Assembly: GCF_900091595.1 (NCBI RefSeq)
Contig: NZ_FMCW01000008.1
Span: 124,001 to 188,000, forward strand
DNA from: Micromonospora haikouensis
GTDB lineage: Bacteria; Actinomycetota; Actinomycetes; Mycobacteriales; Micromonosporaceae
Direction of reading: 5' to 3'
Length of the DNA: 64,000 bases
A program made the position numbers and the translations under genes. Of the stretch, positions 45,671-55,044 are shown one piece after another (position 1 is the stretch's first letter; each line of letters starts with the position of its first letter). Below the pieces are notes generated by a model, which saw nothing but the letters and a program-made list of their open reading frames with translations, had not been told where the DNA came from and did no database searches.

Positions 45671-45867
45671 CCCTTGAGGCTATCGGCTGGACGCCTCGTA
45701 CCCAATGCCCAGGATGCAGCGGATCGTGACAGGACGACCCCCAGCGGTGAGAATCCGACCGGTCACGGACATCTCCGGCGCACCCGCCGTGCCGCATCCC
45801 TGAGGACCGGCGGGACCTGGGATACCGTCACTGCTCGGGGAGGGGTTCCCAACCTCGGGACGAGGGG

Positions 45868-48800
45868 GTGGACGCGGTGTTCGGTCCGAGGACACGCACC
45901 AACCGCGCCGCTGCCCTGCACCGCAGGGCGGAGGCGACGGCCGCCGCGGCGGCCGCCATCCTCGACGAGATCCGGCCCGCGCCGGCCGACCAGCGCCGGC
46001 AGTACGAGTTGGCGGACCGGCTGCGGTCCACGGCGGCTCTGCTCGCACCGGGCTGGGCGGGGGCGTCACTGGAGACGCTCACCGTGGCGGCCCCTTCGGG
46101 CGAGGGTCCACCGCCGTTCGTCCGGGTGGGCATGGCGGCGCCGCTGGACGACGCACGCTTCCCCGCCCTCGTGCCGCTGCTCGGCACCGGCCATCTGACG
46201 ATCGACAGCGACGCCCGGGATCCACGAGTGGCGGGGCTGCTCCGGGCCGTGCTGCTGCGCCTGCTGGCGGCGACGCCCGCCGGTTTCCTGCTGGTCCGCG
46301 TCGTCGACGGGACCGGCGCCGCAAGCATCAGCACCACTACCGTCGGCACCGCGACCGGCGCGCGAACGGACACTGTGCCCGGCGCAGGACCGAGCACCGC
46401 CACCGCCGCACGCATGGCCACGACCACGAACGCAGGCGCGAGCCCGGCCACGACCACCGACACCAGCTGCACCGGCACCGGACGGGCCGCACCACCGGAT
46501 GGCACGTTCGCCCCGTTCGCCGGGCTCGCGGACGCCGGCCTGCTGCCCCCGCCGGCCACGGACGTCGCCGGGCTGCGGGCCGTACTCACCGAGGCGGAGC
46601 AGTGGGTGTCTCCGGGCAGTGGCCGGCCACGCCGGCACGACCGTACGCTGCTGCTGGTCGTGGCCGGGTGGCCGGAGGCGACGGATCCGGCCGATCTGGA
46701 TCGGGTCGAGGCGCTGGCGGCGCGGGGTCGGGCTGCCGGCCTGCACCTGATCGTGGCCGGCTGGCCACCGGCCGGCCCGTACGCGACCCGGGCTCCCCTG
46801 TCGCAGGCCACCCCGCTGGCCATGCGCAACGCGTACGCGCTGCTGGGCGACCCGCCGGGTGGTTCCCTGGCGGGTCCGGGGGCGGAGCCACCCGGCGGGC
46901 TGAACTCCCCCGTCTTCGTCGACGACGATCCGCCGTCGGAGCTGGTCGACGCCGTGTGCCGACGGCTGGCCGCGGAGATCGAGGCCGGTTCCCGGCTCAG
47001 CCTGGCCGACCTGCTGCCCGACCCGACCGCGCCACTGTGGGCGGAGGGCTCCGCGGAGGGCGTCTCCACCACGGTCGGCGACGCGGGTGGCCGTCCGGTG
47101 ACCGTGGGGTTCACCGAGCTGACCCCGCACTGGCTGGTCAGCGGGCGGTCCGGGGCGGATCGCGCCGCGTTCCTCAGCAACGTGCTGCTCGGCCTCTCCG
47201 CCCGGTACGGCCCGGACGAGTTGGTCCTGCACCTGGCCGACCTGGGTGACGGCGAGTCGTTCGCGGAGTTCCTGCAGACCGAGCGGGACCGGTCCTGGGT
47301 GCCGCAGGTGCGGTCGGCGGGGATGGCCGCCGACCGGGAGTACGTGCTGGACCTCCTCGACGAGCTGACGGCGGAGGCCCGTCGCCGGGAGGAGGCCGGC
47401 CAGCGCGCCGGTGGGCAGCGGTTCGCCGGCCTGCGTGAGCATCAGGCCCTGCCCCGGGTGGTCTGCGTGATCGACAATCTTCCGCTCCTGTTGGCCGAGC
47501 GGGACCGGCTGGCCACCGACGCGGTCGCCCGGCTGGACGCCCTGGCCCGCTCCGGTCGGGCGTACGGCGTGCACCTGGTCCTGGCCGGGGAGGGTGATCT
47601 CGGGATCGCCGGTGGGCGGACGACCCGCGACTCGATGCTCGGGCAGTTCCCGGTGCGGGTGGCGCTGGCCGGCGGCGGTCCAGTGTTGGAGCCGAGCAAC
47701 GACGCCGCGGCCGGGCTGCCGGTGGGCAGTGCGGTGGTGAACACTGCGGGCGGCCTGGGTGGCCCCCGGGGTGCCACCCGGGGGCACGAGCGGATGGTCC
47801 GCTTCCCCGACCCGCACGAGGCTCCGGAGACGATCGGGGAGCTGCGGCGCAGGCTCTGGGCGGCCCGTCCGGAGCGGTCGGCTCCGCCGGTCGTCTTCGC
47901 CGGTTGGGCGCGCCCGTCGTTGCGTAACGATCCGCACTACCGGGCGGCCTTCGCGGGGCGGGCGCGTGGGCCTGTAGCCCTGCTGGGCCGGGCGGTGGAT
48001 CTGTCCCGGTCGACGGTCATGGTGCCGCTGGGTTCGGGTGCCGGCCGCAATCTGGCCGTCCTCGGTCCGGGGGCGGCGGCGGTCGCCCTGTTGGCCACCG
48101 CGGCCCGTAGTGTCGCGGCGCACCACCCACCGGGCACGGGACGGTTCGTGGTGGCCGCACTCGCCGCCGAGGCGGCACCGGTGGCGGACGCCCTCGCGGC
48201 GGACCTCGCCGGCCAGCACCGGGTGGAGCGTGTCGACCTGCCGGGCCTGCTCGCCGCCGTCGCCGCCGAGGAACCCGGCTACCTGGTGGTCTTCGGGTTG
48301 GACAGGGTCGTCTCGCAGGAGCGACCGGCTGACGGGCCTGCCCCGCAGGGGCGGCCGACGGACCGGCGCGCCGCCAACGAGCGGCCGGCGAACGGGCCTG
48401 ACCCGCGCGATCGGCCGGCCGACCCGGCCGCCGTTCACGAGATGCTGGCGGACCGGCTGCGGGTCCTGCTGCGGGACGGCCCGCCCGCCGGCCGGCATCT
48501 GCTCGGCTGGTGGCGCACGGTGCCGCCGTTCACGGCGGTGGCCCGGGCCGAGGACGATCTCGACAAGCTGGCCGCCGTGGTCGCGGTGGATGTGCCGGGA
48601 GCCCAGCTCGCGGCGCTGTTCGGGCATCCGGTGCAGTGGCGTCCCCGGCCGGGCCGGGCGATGCTCTGGGACGGCCCGGACGAGCGGGGCGTCCTGCTGG
48701 TGCCGTTCGCCGGTCCGGGCGGTGACGCTCCGGCGCCGACGGGCACCCCGACGGCAGCCGACACCACGCCGGGAGGCGGCATCGCGACGAGAACCGACAC

Positions 48801-48891
48801 CGCGACGGGAGACGGCACCACGACGGAAGGCGGCATCGCGACGGGGGCCGCCGGTGCCACGGCAGGGACCGACGACGGGGAGGGCGAGTGA
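45868..48891 (+). CDS. FtsK/SpoIIIE-like protein with degenerate P-loops
   Basis: 1007 residues. N-terminal helical part (1-60), then FtsK/EccC-like core modules. The first P-loop position reads LVSGRSGADRAAFLSN and lacks the GK[ST]; the second reads LAVLGPGAAAVALLATA and is also degenerate. The usual DFKGG-like strand is LHLADLGDGESF. Ala/Thr/Gly-rich inserts lie near 150-220 and at the C-terminus. It is likely a pseudo-ATPase with a structural role. The GTG start is at 45868; the gene is coupled to the next (GTGA). Confidence 0.7.
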   Translation: MDAVFGPRTRTNRAAALHRRAEATAAAAAAILDEIRPAPADQRRQYELADRLRSTAALLAPGWAGASLETLTVAAPSGEGPPPFVRVGMAAPLDDARFPALVPLLGTGHLTIDSDARDPRVAGLLRAVLLRLLAATPAGFLLVRVVDGTGAASISTTTVGTATGARTDTVPGAGPSTATAARMATTTNAGASPATTTDTSCTGTGRAAPPDGTFAPFAGLADAGLLPPPATDVAGLRAVLTEAEQWVSPGSGRPRRHDRTLLLVVAGWPEATDPADLDRVEALAARGRAAGLHLIVAGWPPAGPYATRAPLSQATPLAMRNAYALLGDPPGGSLAGPGAEPPGGLNSPVFVDDDPPSELVDAVCRRLAAEIEAGSRLSLADLLPDPTAPLWAEGSAEGVSTTVGDAGGRPVTVGFTELTPHWLVSGRSGADRAAFLSNVLLGLSARYGPDELVLHLADLGDGESFAEFLQTERDRSWVPQVRSAGMAADREYVLDLLDELTAEARRREEAGQRAGGQRFAGLREHQALPRVVCVIDNLPLLLAERDRLATDAVARLDALARSGRAYGVHLVLAGEGDLGIAGGRTTRDSMLGQFPVRVALAGGGPVLEPSNDAAAGLPVGSAVVNTAGGLGGPRGATRGHERMVRFPDPHEAPETIGELRRRLWAARPERSAPPVVFAGWARPSLRNDPHYRAAFAGRARGPVALLGRAVDLSRSTVMVPLGSGAGRNLAVLGPGAAAVALLATAARSVAAHHPPGTGRFVVAALAAEAAPVADALAADLAGQHRVERVDLPGLLAAVAAEEPGYLVVFGLDRVVSQERPADGPAPQGRPTDRRAANERPANGPDPRDRPADPAAVHEMLADRLRVLLRDGPPAGRHLLGWWRTVPPFTAVARAEDDLDKLAAVVAVDVPGAQLAALFGHPVQWRPRPGRAMLWDGPDERGVLLVPFAGPGGDAPAPTGTPTAADTTPGGGIATRTDTATGDGTTTEGGIATGAAGATAGTDDGEGE

Positions 48892-49766
48892 GCCGGGAGT
48901 CGATCAGCGTCATCGCCGCGCCGCCGGCTGCGGGGCCGGTCCGACAGCGGACCGGCGTCGACCCGGTGCCCGCCGTCGACGGCGCCGCGGCGTGGACGGA
49001 GTACGTCGCCGCCGCCCGCCAGCTCGACGGGGTACGCCGGGGCGCGGCGACCGCCGCGACAGAGCAGGCCCGGGCGGTTCAGGCCGCCCGCGAGGAGCTG
49101 ACCGGGGTACGCGAGCGGCTGGCGCCGCAGCGGTCTCGGCTGCGCGAGTTGGGCGTACCCCCGATCGTGTTGGCGCCGTCGCCGCCGGAGTTGAGCGAGG
49201 CGGCCCGGGAGATGGTCGGCGGGCCGACGGCGGTGTCGACGGCCCTGCGCGCGGCGCGGGAGTGGGCGGACGGGGCGGACGGCCTGTTGGCCGGGCGCGG
49301 CCGGACCGGTGCGGGGACGTGGCCGCCACGGCTGCGCAACCTGCTGGTCTACGGGCCGCTCGCGCTGGTCGTTCCGCTGCTCCAGGTGCTGCTGTACGCG
49401 ACGACGGGTCCCGGTCCGGCGAGCGTGGTGGCCCTGGTGTGCGGGCTCCCGATGCCTGCGGCCGCCTTCGTCGTGGGCTGGATCGGCGTGGGCCGCCTCT
49501 TCGGCGAGACCTCGGGGACGGCGGCGGCACACCACGCCGGGCGGAACGCCGGTGGGGCAGCGGCGCACGGTGCGGCCCCGGTGCGCCCGGCGGGCGGCCC
49601 GGTCGTGCCGGCCGGCGGTGGTGCCGTGCCCTCCGCGCCGGCCGGGCGGGCCGGTGCCCCGGCCGGCAGCCCGGTGGACCGGACGCCCCGGTGGGGGGTC
49701 CTGGTGTGTCTCGTCCCGGCTGTGCTGACCACCGCCGGGCTCGTGCTGGCGATGCTGGCCGGTTGA
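48888..49766 (+). CDS. Membrane protein coupled to FtsK-like gene
   Basis: 292 residues. A coiled coil (about 35-95, with many Arg, Glu and Gln) is followed by two TM helices (about 150-205, LLVYGPLALVVPLLQVLLYA and VALVCGLPMPAAAFVVGWIG), a Pro/Gly/Ala-rich linker of about 65 residues, and a last TM at the end (VLVCLVPAVLTTAGLVLAMLAG). No family was recognised. The GTGA overlap with the FtsK-like gene suggests one complex. Confidence 0.7.
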   Translation: MSRESISVIAAPPAAGPVRQRTGVDPVPAVDGAAAWTEYVAAARQLDGVRRGAATAATEQARAVQAAREELTGVRERLAPQRSRLRELGVPPIVLAPSPPELSEAAREMVGGPTAVSTALRAAREWADGADGLLAGRGRTGAGTWPPRLRNLLVYGPLALVVPLLQVLLYATTGPGPASVVALVCGLPMPAAAFVVGWIGVGRLFGETSGTAAAHHAGRNAGGAAAHGAAPVRPAGGPVVPAGGGAVPSAPAGRAGAPAGSPVDRTPRWGVLVCLVPAVLTTAGLVLAMLAG

Positions 49767-49810
49767 TCAACAGGGCCGTGACCGGCCGCGCGGCCAGGGG
49801 CCGGGTACGA

Positions 49811-49846
49811 CGACGCCGGGGCGACCGCGTGGTCGCCCCGGCGTCG
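49811..49846. terminator. Strong terminator at the end of the inserted cluster
   Basis: Perfect 16-bp stem (49811-49826 with 49831-49846) and a 4-nt loop between convergent genes. Confidence 0.85.
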
Positions 49847-49859
49847 GACTGCCCCGCGG

Positions 49860-50561
49860 TCAGCGGGGGATGATCAGGGCCATCGCCTCGGCGCGGGACT
49901 TGGCGTCGTGCTGGAGCACGCCGCGTACCGCGGAGGTGATGGTCTTCGCTCCGGACTTCTGGATGCCGCGCATGGCCATGCACATGTGCTCGCATTCGAG
50001 CACGACCACGACGCCGCGCGGGGCGAGGCTGCTCATCAGCAGGTCGGCGATCTGCGAGGTGAGCCGCTCCTGCACCTGGGGACGGCGGGCGAAGACCTCG
50101 ACGAGCCGGGCGAGCTTGGACAGGCCGGTGATCCGGCCGTCCGGCCCGGGGATGTAGCCGATGTGCGCGCTGCCCCGGAACGGGAGCAGGTGGTGCTCGC
50201 AGAGGCTCATCACGTCGATGTCCCGGACGAGCACCAGCTCCTCGTGGTTGGCCTCGAAGGTGGTGCTGAGCACCTGCGCCGGGTCGACCCGCAGGCCGGC
50301 GAAGAGCTCGGCGTACGCGCGGGCGACCCGGGCCGGGGTCTTCACGAGACCGTCGCGGTCGGGATCCTCGCCGACGGCGATGAGGATCTCGCGTACGGCT
50401 TTCTCGATGCGGGCCAAGTCGACGGACTCCTCGACCGGGCGACCGGTCAACTTGCCGTTGACCAGCCGCGCGGCGAGGTAGTCCAGACCGTCGGTGTCGG
50501 GCTCGGTCGACGAGGCACTCGGGATCGGTGCCCCGTGACCGGGCGTCGGGTCGGTGCTCAG
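49860..50561 (-). CDS. folE: GTP cyclohydrolase I
   Basis: 233 codons if started at CTG 50561. It makes dihydroneopterin triphosphate, the first step of folate synthesis. Seen: [20 protein letters not shown], the zinc motif [42 protein letters not shown] and [10 protein letters not shown]. No ATG, GTG or TTG lies between the ftsH stop and codon 38. A CTG overlaps the ftsH stop as CTGA, like the ATGA/GTGA links elsewhere; a TTG at 50450 is the alternative and would give 196 residues, close to the mycobacterial enzyme. The core is certain, the start is not. Confidence 0.95.
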   Translation of the reverse strand: MSTDPTPGHGAPIPSASSTEPDTDGLDYLAARLVNGKLTGRPVEESVDLARIEKAVREILIAVGEDPDRDGLVKTPARVARAYAELFAGLRVDPAQVLSTTFEANHEELVLVRDIDVMSLCEHHLLPFRGSAHIGYIPGPDGRITGLSKLARLVEVFARRPQVQERLTSQIADLLMSSLAPRGVVVVLECEHMCMAMRGIQKSGAKTITSAVRGVLQHDAKSRAEAMALIIPR

Positions 50562-52573
50562 TGCGTACCGTCCGAGTTGTTGGAGCCCGGCAGGCCGCCG
50601 CCGACGGAGGCACCGTCGGCCTGGGCCTGCGCCTTGAGCGCCTCCTTCTCGGTCGGCGTGAGGACCGGGGGCTCGGTGGAGGGCTGACGCTTGCCGAAGC
50701 CGTTGTAGGGGGCCATCGGCGGACGCTTCACCACGCGGGAGCAGATCCGGGCCATGTCGGCGGTGGAGAGGGTCTCCTTCTCGATCAGCTCCAGGACGAT
50801 GTTGTCCAGGACGTCCCGGTATTCCACCAGGATCTCCCATGCCTCGTCGTGGGCCAGCTCGATCAGCGCCCGCATCTCGTTGTCGATCTCGGCGGCCACC
50901 GCGTCGGAGTAGTCCCGCTCGTGGCCCATGTTGCGGCCGAGAAACGGCTCGTCACCGCTGGTGCCGTACTTGATCGCACCGAGCTTGGAGCTCATGCCGT
51001 ACTGGGTGATCATCGCGCGGGCCAGCCCGGTGGCCTTCTCGATGTCGTTGCCGGCGCCGGTGGTCGGCTCGTGGAAGACCAGCTCCTCGGCGGCCCGGCC
51101 GCCCAGCGCGTACGCCAGGGTGTCGACCATCTCGGCGCGGGTCTGGGTGTACTTGTCTTCCGTCGGCAGGACCAGCGTGTGGCCCAGCGAGCGGCCGCGC
51201 GACAGGATCGTCACCTTGTGCACCGGTGCGGCGTGCGGCAGCGCCCAGGCGACCAGCGCGTGCCCACCCTCGTGGTACGCGGTGATCTTCTTCTCCTGGT
51301 CGCTCATCACCCGGGTGCGGCGCTGCGGGCCGGCGATGACCCGGTCGATCGACTCCTCAAGGGAGTCGTTGGTGATCGCCCGCTGGTCCTTGCGGGCGGT
51401 GAGCAGCGCGGCCTCGTTGATCACGTTGGCCAGGTCGGCGCCGCTGAAGCCCGGGGTGCGCCGGGCCACCGAGTCGAGGTCGACGTCGGGGGTGAACGGC
51501 TTGCCCTTGGCGTGCACCCGCAGGATGGCCTTGCGGCCCTCCATGTCGGGGGCGTCCACCGGGATCTGCCGGTCGAAGCGGCCGGGGCGCAGCAGCGCCG
51601 GGTCGAGGATGTCTGGCCGGTTGGTGGCGGCGATCAGGATGACCCCGCCCTTGGTGTCGAAGCCGTCCATCTCGACGAGGAGCTGGTTGAGGGTCTGCTC
51701 GCGTTCGTCGTGGCCGCCGCCCATGCCGGCGCCGCGGTGGCGGCCGACGGCGTCGATCTCGTCGACGAAGACGATCGCCGGGGCGTTGGACTTGGCCTGC
51801 TCGAACAGGTCGCGGACCCGGCTCGCGCCGACACCCACGAACATCTCGACGAAGTCGGAGCCGGAGATCGAGTAGAACGGCACCCCCGCCTCGCCGGCGA
51901 CGGCGCGGGCGAGCAGCGTCTTACCGGTGCCGGGCGGGCCGAAGAGCAGCACGCCCTTCGGGATCTTGGCGCCCAGGGCCTGGTATTTCGCCGGGTTCTG
52001 CAGGAAGTCCTTGATCTCGTGCAGCTCCTCGACGGCCTCCTCGGCGCCCGCGACGTCCGCGAAGGTCGTCTTCGGGGTGTCCTTGGTGATCATCTTCGCC
52101 TTGGACTTGCCGAAGTTGAGCACCCGGGAGCCGCCGCCCTGCATCTGCGACATGAAGAACAGCAGCAGGAGCACGAGCAGCGCGATGGGGAGCAGGTTGA
52201 CCAGCAGGCTCACCCAGACGCTGTCGGACGACACCTTGGTGTCGGCCGGGCCGGTGATCCGGTTCGCCGCCTTGGCCGCGAGGACCTCGTTCCAGACCTC
52301 GTCACCGACCTCGTACGGGAACTGGGCCTCGATCCGGTCGGTGGTGGTGTCACCGAACTTGGTCTTGCTCTCCAGGTCCAGCTGGAGCGTCTGCTCCTTG
52401 TCCTGGAAGACCGCCTTCTTGATCTTGGCGGTGTGCAGCTGGTCGAGCGCAACGGAAGTGTCCACGCGGTGGTAGCTGGGACCAGCGGTGAACAGCTGAC
52501 TGAGCACAACGGCGCCGAGGATGACCAGGATGATCCAGACCACCGGTCGGCGGAAGAAACGCGTACGTTCCAT
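50558..52573 (-). CDS. ftsH: ATP-dependent membrane zinc protease FtsH
   Basis: 671 residues. Two TM helices (about 9-30 and 125-145) flank an exported domain; then the AAA+ domain with Walker A GPPGTGKT, Walker [14 protein letters not shown] and the second region of homology [20 protein letters not shown]; then the peptidase domain with HEGGH. It degrades membrane and soluble proteins. It starts at ATG 52573; an in-frame extension to 52699 is hydrophilic and unlikely. folE follows with a 4-bp overlap. Confidence 0.97.
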   Translation of the reverse strand: MERTRFFRRPVVWIILVILGAVVLSQLFTAGPSYHRVDTSVALDQLHTAKIKKAVFQDKEQTLQLDLESKTKFGDTTTDRIEAQFPYEVGDEVWNEVLAAKAANRITGPADTKVSSDSVWVSLLVNLLPIALLVLLLLFFMSQMQGGGSRVLNFGKSKAKMITKDTPKTTFADVAGAEEAVEELHEIKDFLQNPAKYQALGAKIPKGVLLFGPPGTGKTLLARAVAGEAGVPFYSISGSDFVEMFVGVGASRVRDLFEQAKSNAPAIVFVDEIDAVGRHRGAGMGGGHDEREQTLNQLLVEMDGFDTKGGVILIAATNRPDILDPALLRPGRFDRQIPVDAPDMEGRKAILRVHAKGKPFTPDVDLDSVARRTPGFSGADLANVINEAALLTARKDQRAITNDSLEESIDRVIAGPQRRTRVMSDQEKKITAYHEGGHALVAWALPHAAPVHKVTILSRGRSLGHTLVLPTEDKYTQTRAEMVDTLAYALGGRAAEELVFHEPTTGAGNDIEKATGLARAMITQYGMSSKLGAIKYGTSGDEPFLGRNMGHERDYSDAVAAEIDNEMRALIELAHDEAWEILVEYRDVLDNIVLELIEKETLSTADMARICSRVVKRPPMAPYNGFGKRQPSTEPPVLTPTEKEALKAQAQADGASVGGGLPGSNNSDGTH

Positions 52574-52953
52574 GCTGTTGTCGAGCGCCGAGACGCCCGC
52601 ATCCTCCTGATCGACGTCCTGACCGTCTGAATGGCTGTCGCCGCCGCGGCGGCGGCCGGAGCCGCCGTGCGGGCCGGCCTCGACCCCGGGACGCGTCACT
52701 GCCGCGTCACGGTCACTCGACGGTACACCGTGTGCGCGACATGTGGCCTTGCGAGGCCAGCAGTTACGCGTAAGGCGAACCGGGTTTCAGCCGGCGTGGC
52801 GTGGTTTCCCCGCCCGGCCACCCGACCGCCCGGTCACGCGGGTCGAGGGGTCGGACGTGGAGGGTGCGTCCACACCACCGGCCTCTACCGTAGTCCGATC
52901 AGCTGAGAGTGCGCTGAACGTCCGCTTGACGGGCACCGCGCCGCGCCCGCCGG
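52574..52953. other. 380-bp gap between ftsH and hpt
   Basis: No gene was seen. It should carry the ftsH promoter. Two dyads stand out: ACGGT-AC-ACCGT near 52719-52730 and the perfect palindrome TTACGCGTAA at 52764-52773. No confident -35/-10 pair was found. Confidence 0.55.
52764..52773. promoter_or_regulatory. Palindrome upstream of ftsH
   Basis: TTACGCGTAA, a 10-bp perfect palindrome about 190 bp ahead of the ftsH ATG, in a locally AT-richer stretch. It is a possible regulator site. Confidence 0.3.
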
Positions 52954-53526
52954 TCAGGCGCGGGCGTAGACCTCGGGCTTGAGCACGCCCACGTAGGGCA
53001 GCTCGCGGTAGCGCTCGCCGAAGTCGAGGCCGTAGCCGACGACGAACTCGGTCGGGATGTCGAAACCGACGTACTTCACCGGCACCGGGACCTTGATCGC
53101 CTCCGGCTTGCGGAACAGGGCGACGACCTCGACGCTGGCCGCCGACCGCGACTCCAGGTAGCGCAGCAGCCAGGACAGGGTGAGGCCGGAGTCGACGATG
53201 TCCTCCACGACCACCACGTGCCGGCCGGCGATGTCCCGGTCCAGGTCCTTGAGGATGCGCACCACGCCGGAGGAGGTGGTGCCCTGGCCGTACGAGGAGA
53301 TCGCCATGAAGTCCAGCTCGACCGGGGGGCCCTGCCGACCGAGCGCCCGCGCGAAGTCGGCCATGAACATGACCGCGCCCTTGAGCACGCAGACGAGCAG
53401 CAGCCCGTCGACGTCGGCGTGATCCGCCGACACCTGCTTGGCCAGCTCTGCGGTCTTCTCGCGGATCTGCGCCTCGGAAATGATCACGTGGTCGATGTCG
53501 GCGTCGTACCAGGAGCCGTCAGCCAT
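52954..53526 (-). CDS. hpt: Hypoxanthine phosphoribosyltransferase
   Basis: 190 residues. It salvages hypoxanthine and guanine with PRPP. The PRPP-binding motif is VVVVEDIVDSGLTL (near 105-118); LLVCVLKGAVMFMADFARAL and SSYGQGTTSSG are the other conserved parts, and KYVGFDIPTEFVVGYGLDF is the purine-binding end. The ATG at 53526 has AGGAG very close upstream. It lies between tilS and ftsH in mycobacteria as well; here a regulator and a small peptide gene separate it from tilS. Confidence 0.96.
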   Translation of the reverse strand: MADGSWYDADIDHVIISEAQIREKTAELAKQVSADHADVDGLLLVCVLKGAVMFMADFARALGRQGPPVELDFMAISSYGQGTTSSGVVRILKDLDRDIAGRHVVVVEDIVDSGLTLSWLLRYLESRSAASVEVVALFRKPEAIKVPVPVKYVGFDIPTEFVVGYGLDFGERYRELPYVGVLKPEVYARA

Positions 53527-53628
53527 GGCTCCTAGCCTGCCGTACGCCGGATGTCCGCCGTCGGCGGGGCCGCCTCTTTCGGGGCTGGCCCCGCCTGGCA
53601 TTTCTCGCGCATACCGACAGCAATCAGG

Positions 53629-53766
53629 TCAGCAGGTGCGGGACCGCCACCGGCGGCCGCCGTCGGTGGGCTTCCAGTCCGCCGAGTCCCGGGTGTCGGC
53701 GGTGAGGCCGGCCGCCGAGGCGGCGGCCAGAAAGAGCAGGAAGAGCAGGAGCAACAGGGATTCCAT
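53629..53766 (-). CDS. 45-residue membrane peptide
   Basis: It begins MESLLLLLFLLFLAAASAAG, a single TM helix or signal anchor, followed by a short hydrophilic tail with TADTRDSADWKPTDGGRR. This tail is familiar to me from small actinobacterial proteins of unknown function. The gene is divergent from the GlxA-type regulator and may be part of its regulon. The start is ATG 53766. Confidence 0.6.
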   Translation of the reverse strand: MESLLLLLFLLFLAAASAAGLTADTRDSADWKPTDGGRRWRSRTC

Positions 53767-53905
53767 GGCGGCGCTCGCTTTCGCAGGCTTTGGGATGCTT
53801 TCGCCGCCGGTGCGCACCGGACTTGACCCAAGTCTGCGCCCCCGCCGGGCGGCGGGACAGTGGCAGGAATGCCACTGCACCTCGATTTTCTGCCACCCGC
53901 GCGGT

Positions 53906-53911
53906 TACCCT
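53906..53911 (+). promoter_or_regulatory. -10 element of a leaderless promoter (GlxA-type gene)
   Basis: TACCCT, six bases before ATG 53918, with no ribosome binding site. Confidence 0.5.
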
Positions 53912-53917
53912 CGTCAC

Positions 53918-54877
53918 ATGCTCCGTTCCGTCGCCGTCGTCATGATGGACCAGGTGGTCCCGTTCGAGCTGGGCGTGTTCGCCGAGGTGTTCGGCACCGA
54001 CCGCACCGACGACGGCTTCCCCGGCTACCGGTTCGACGTCTGCGCCGCCGACGGCGCTCCGGTGCGTACCTCCTCCGGCTTTCTCGTCACCCCGAACGCG
54101 GACCTGACGCCGGTCGAGGACGCCGACCTCGTGGCGGTCCCCGGGCACGACGACACGGTCGCGCCGCCCGAGGTGCTGGCGGCGCTGCGCCGGGCGCAGG
54201 CGCGCGGCGCGTACGTGCTCAGCGTCTGTACCGGCGCGTTCGTGCTCGGCGCGGCGGGGCTGCTCGACGACCGGGAGTGCACCACGCACTGGCGGTACGT
54301 CGACGAACTGCAGCGCCGCCACCCCCGGGCCAGGGTCCGCTGCGACTCGCTCTACGTGGCCGACGGCCGCCTGCTCACCGGCGCCGGCACGGCCGCCGGC
54401 ATCGACGCCTGCCTGCACCTGGTGCGCCACGAGCACGGCTCGGCCACAGCCACCCGGCTCGCCCGCCGGATGGTCGTCCCGCCGCACCGCGACGGCGGCC
54501 AGTCGCAGTACGTCGAGGCGCCCATCCCGAAGGCCCCCGAGGCGCCCACCCTGGAGCCGGTCCTGGCCTGGCTGGTGGGTCACCTCGACCGGCCGGTCAC
54601 CGTCGACGAGCTCGCCGCCCGCGCCGGGATGACGCCGCGCACCTTCGCCCGCCGGTTCCGCGCCGAGACCGGCACCACCCCACACGACTGGCTGACCAAC
54701 CAGCGGGTCCTGCTGGCCCGACGGCTGCTGGAGGAGACCCCGCTGAGCGTGGAGAGCGTGGCCGGCCGGTCCGGCTTCGGCGACGCCGCGGCGCTGCGGC
54801 ACCACTTCGCCCGGCGGGTCGGCACCACCCCGCACGCCTACCGCACCACCTTCCGCGACCGCGTCGCCGCGTCCTGA
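53918..54877 (+). CDS. GlxA-family (DJ-1/AraC) transcriptional regulator
   Basis: 319 residues. An N-terminal DJ-1/PfpI-like domain (1-190) includes the nucleophile-elbow-like SVCTGAFVLGAAGLLD and THWRYVDELQRRHP. A C-terminal AraC-type domain with two helix-turn-helices (about 215-312; VTVDELAARAGMTPRTFARRF and SVESVAGRSGFGDAAALRHHF) binds DNA. The family senses small molecules, often nitrogen compounds. The likely target is the divergent 45-residue peptide gene or itself. Confidence 0.93.
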   Translation: MLRSVAVVMMDQVVPFELGVFAEVFGTDRTDDGFPGYRFDVCAADGAPVRTSSGFLVTPNADLTPVEDADLVAVPGHDDTVAPPEVLAALRRAQARGAYVLSVCTGAFVLGAAGLLDDRECTTHWRYVDELQRRHPRARVRCDSLYVADGRLLTGAGTAAGIDACLHLVRHEHGSATATRLARRMVVPPHRDGGQSQYVEAPIPKAPEAPTLEPVLAWLVGHLDRPVTVDELAARAGMTPRTFARRFRAETGTTPHDWLTNQRVLLARRLLEETPLSVESVAGRSGFGDAAALRHHFARRVGTTPHAYRTTFRDRVAAS

Positions 54878-54997
54878 GCCTGCAGCGTGCTCCGCTCCAG
54901 GCCGGCGACCTGGCGGGGTCACCGTGAGCCGGAAGCCCCCACGTCGCCGGCACGGAGTCGATCACCCGAGCCAGCCGGGGCGGCGGAGTGGGCGCAG

Positions 54998-55017
54998 CCG
55001 GCGCGACGTCGCGCCGG
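54998..55017. terminator. Terminator palindrome between regulator and tilS
   Basis: A 20-bp perfect palindrome (CCGGCGCGACGTCGCGCCGG) between convergent genes, 28 nt beyond the tilS stop. With no unpaired loop it would form a stem by opening the central bases. Confidence 0.55.
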
Positions 55018-55044
55018 GCAGTGCACGAAGGTCAACCCGGCGGG

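Noticed and set aside
36261..49859. Intact integrative conjugative element
   Set aside because: No integrase, excisionase, relaxase, replication protein or flanking direct repeats were recognised, so only a secretion-like cluster is claimed.
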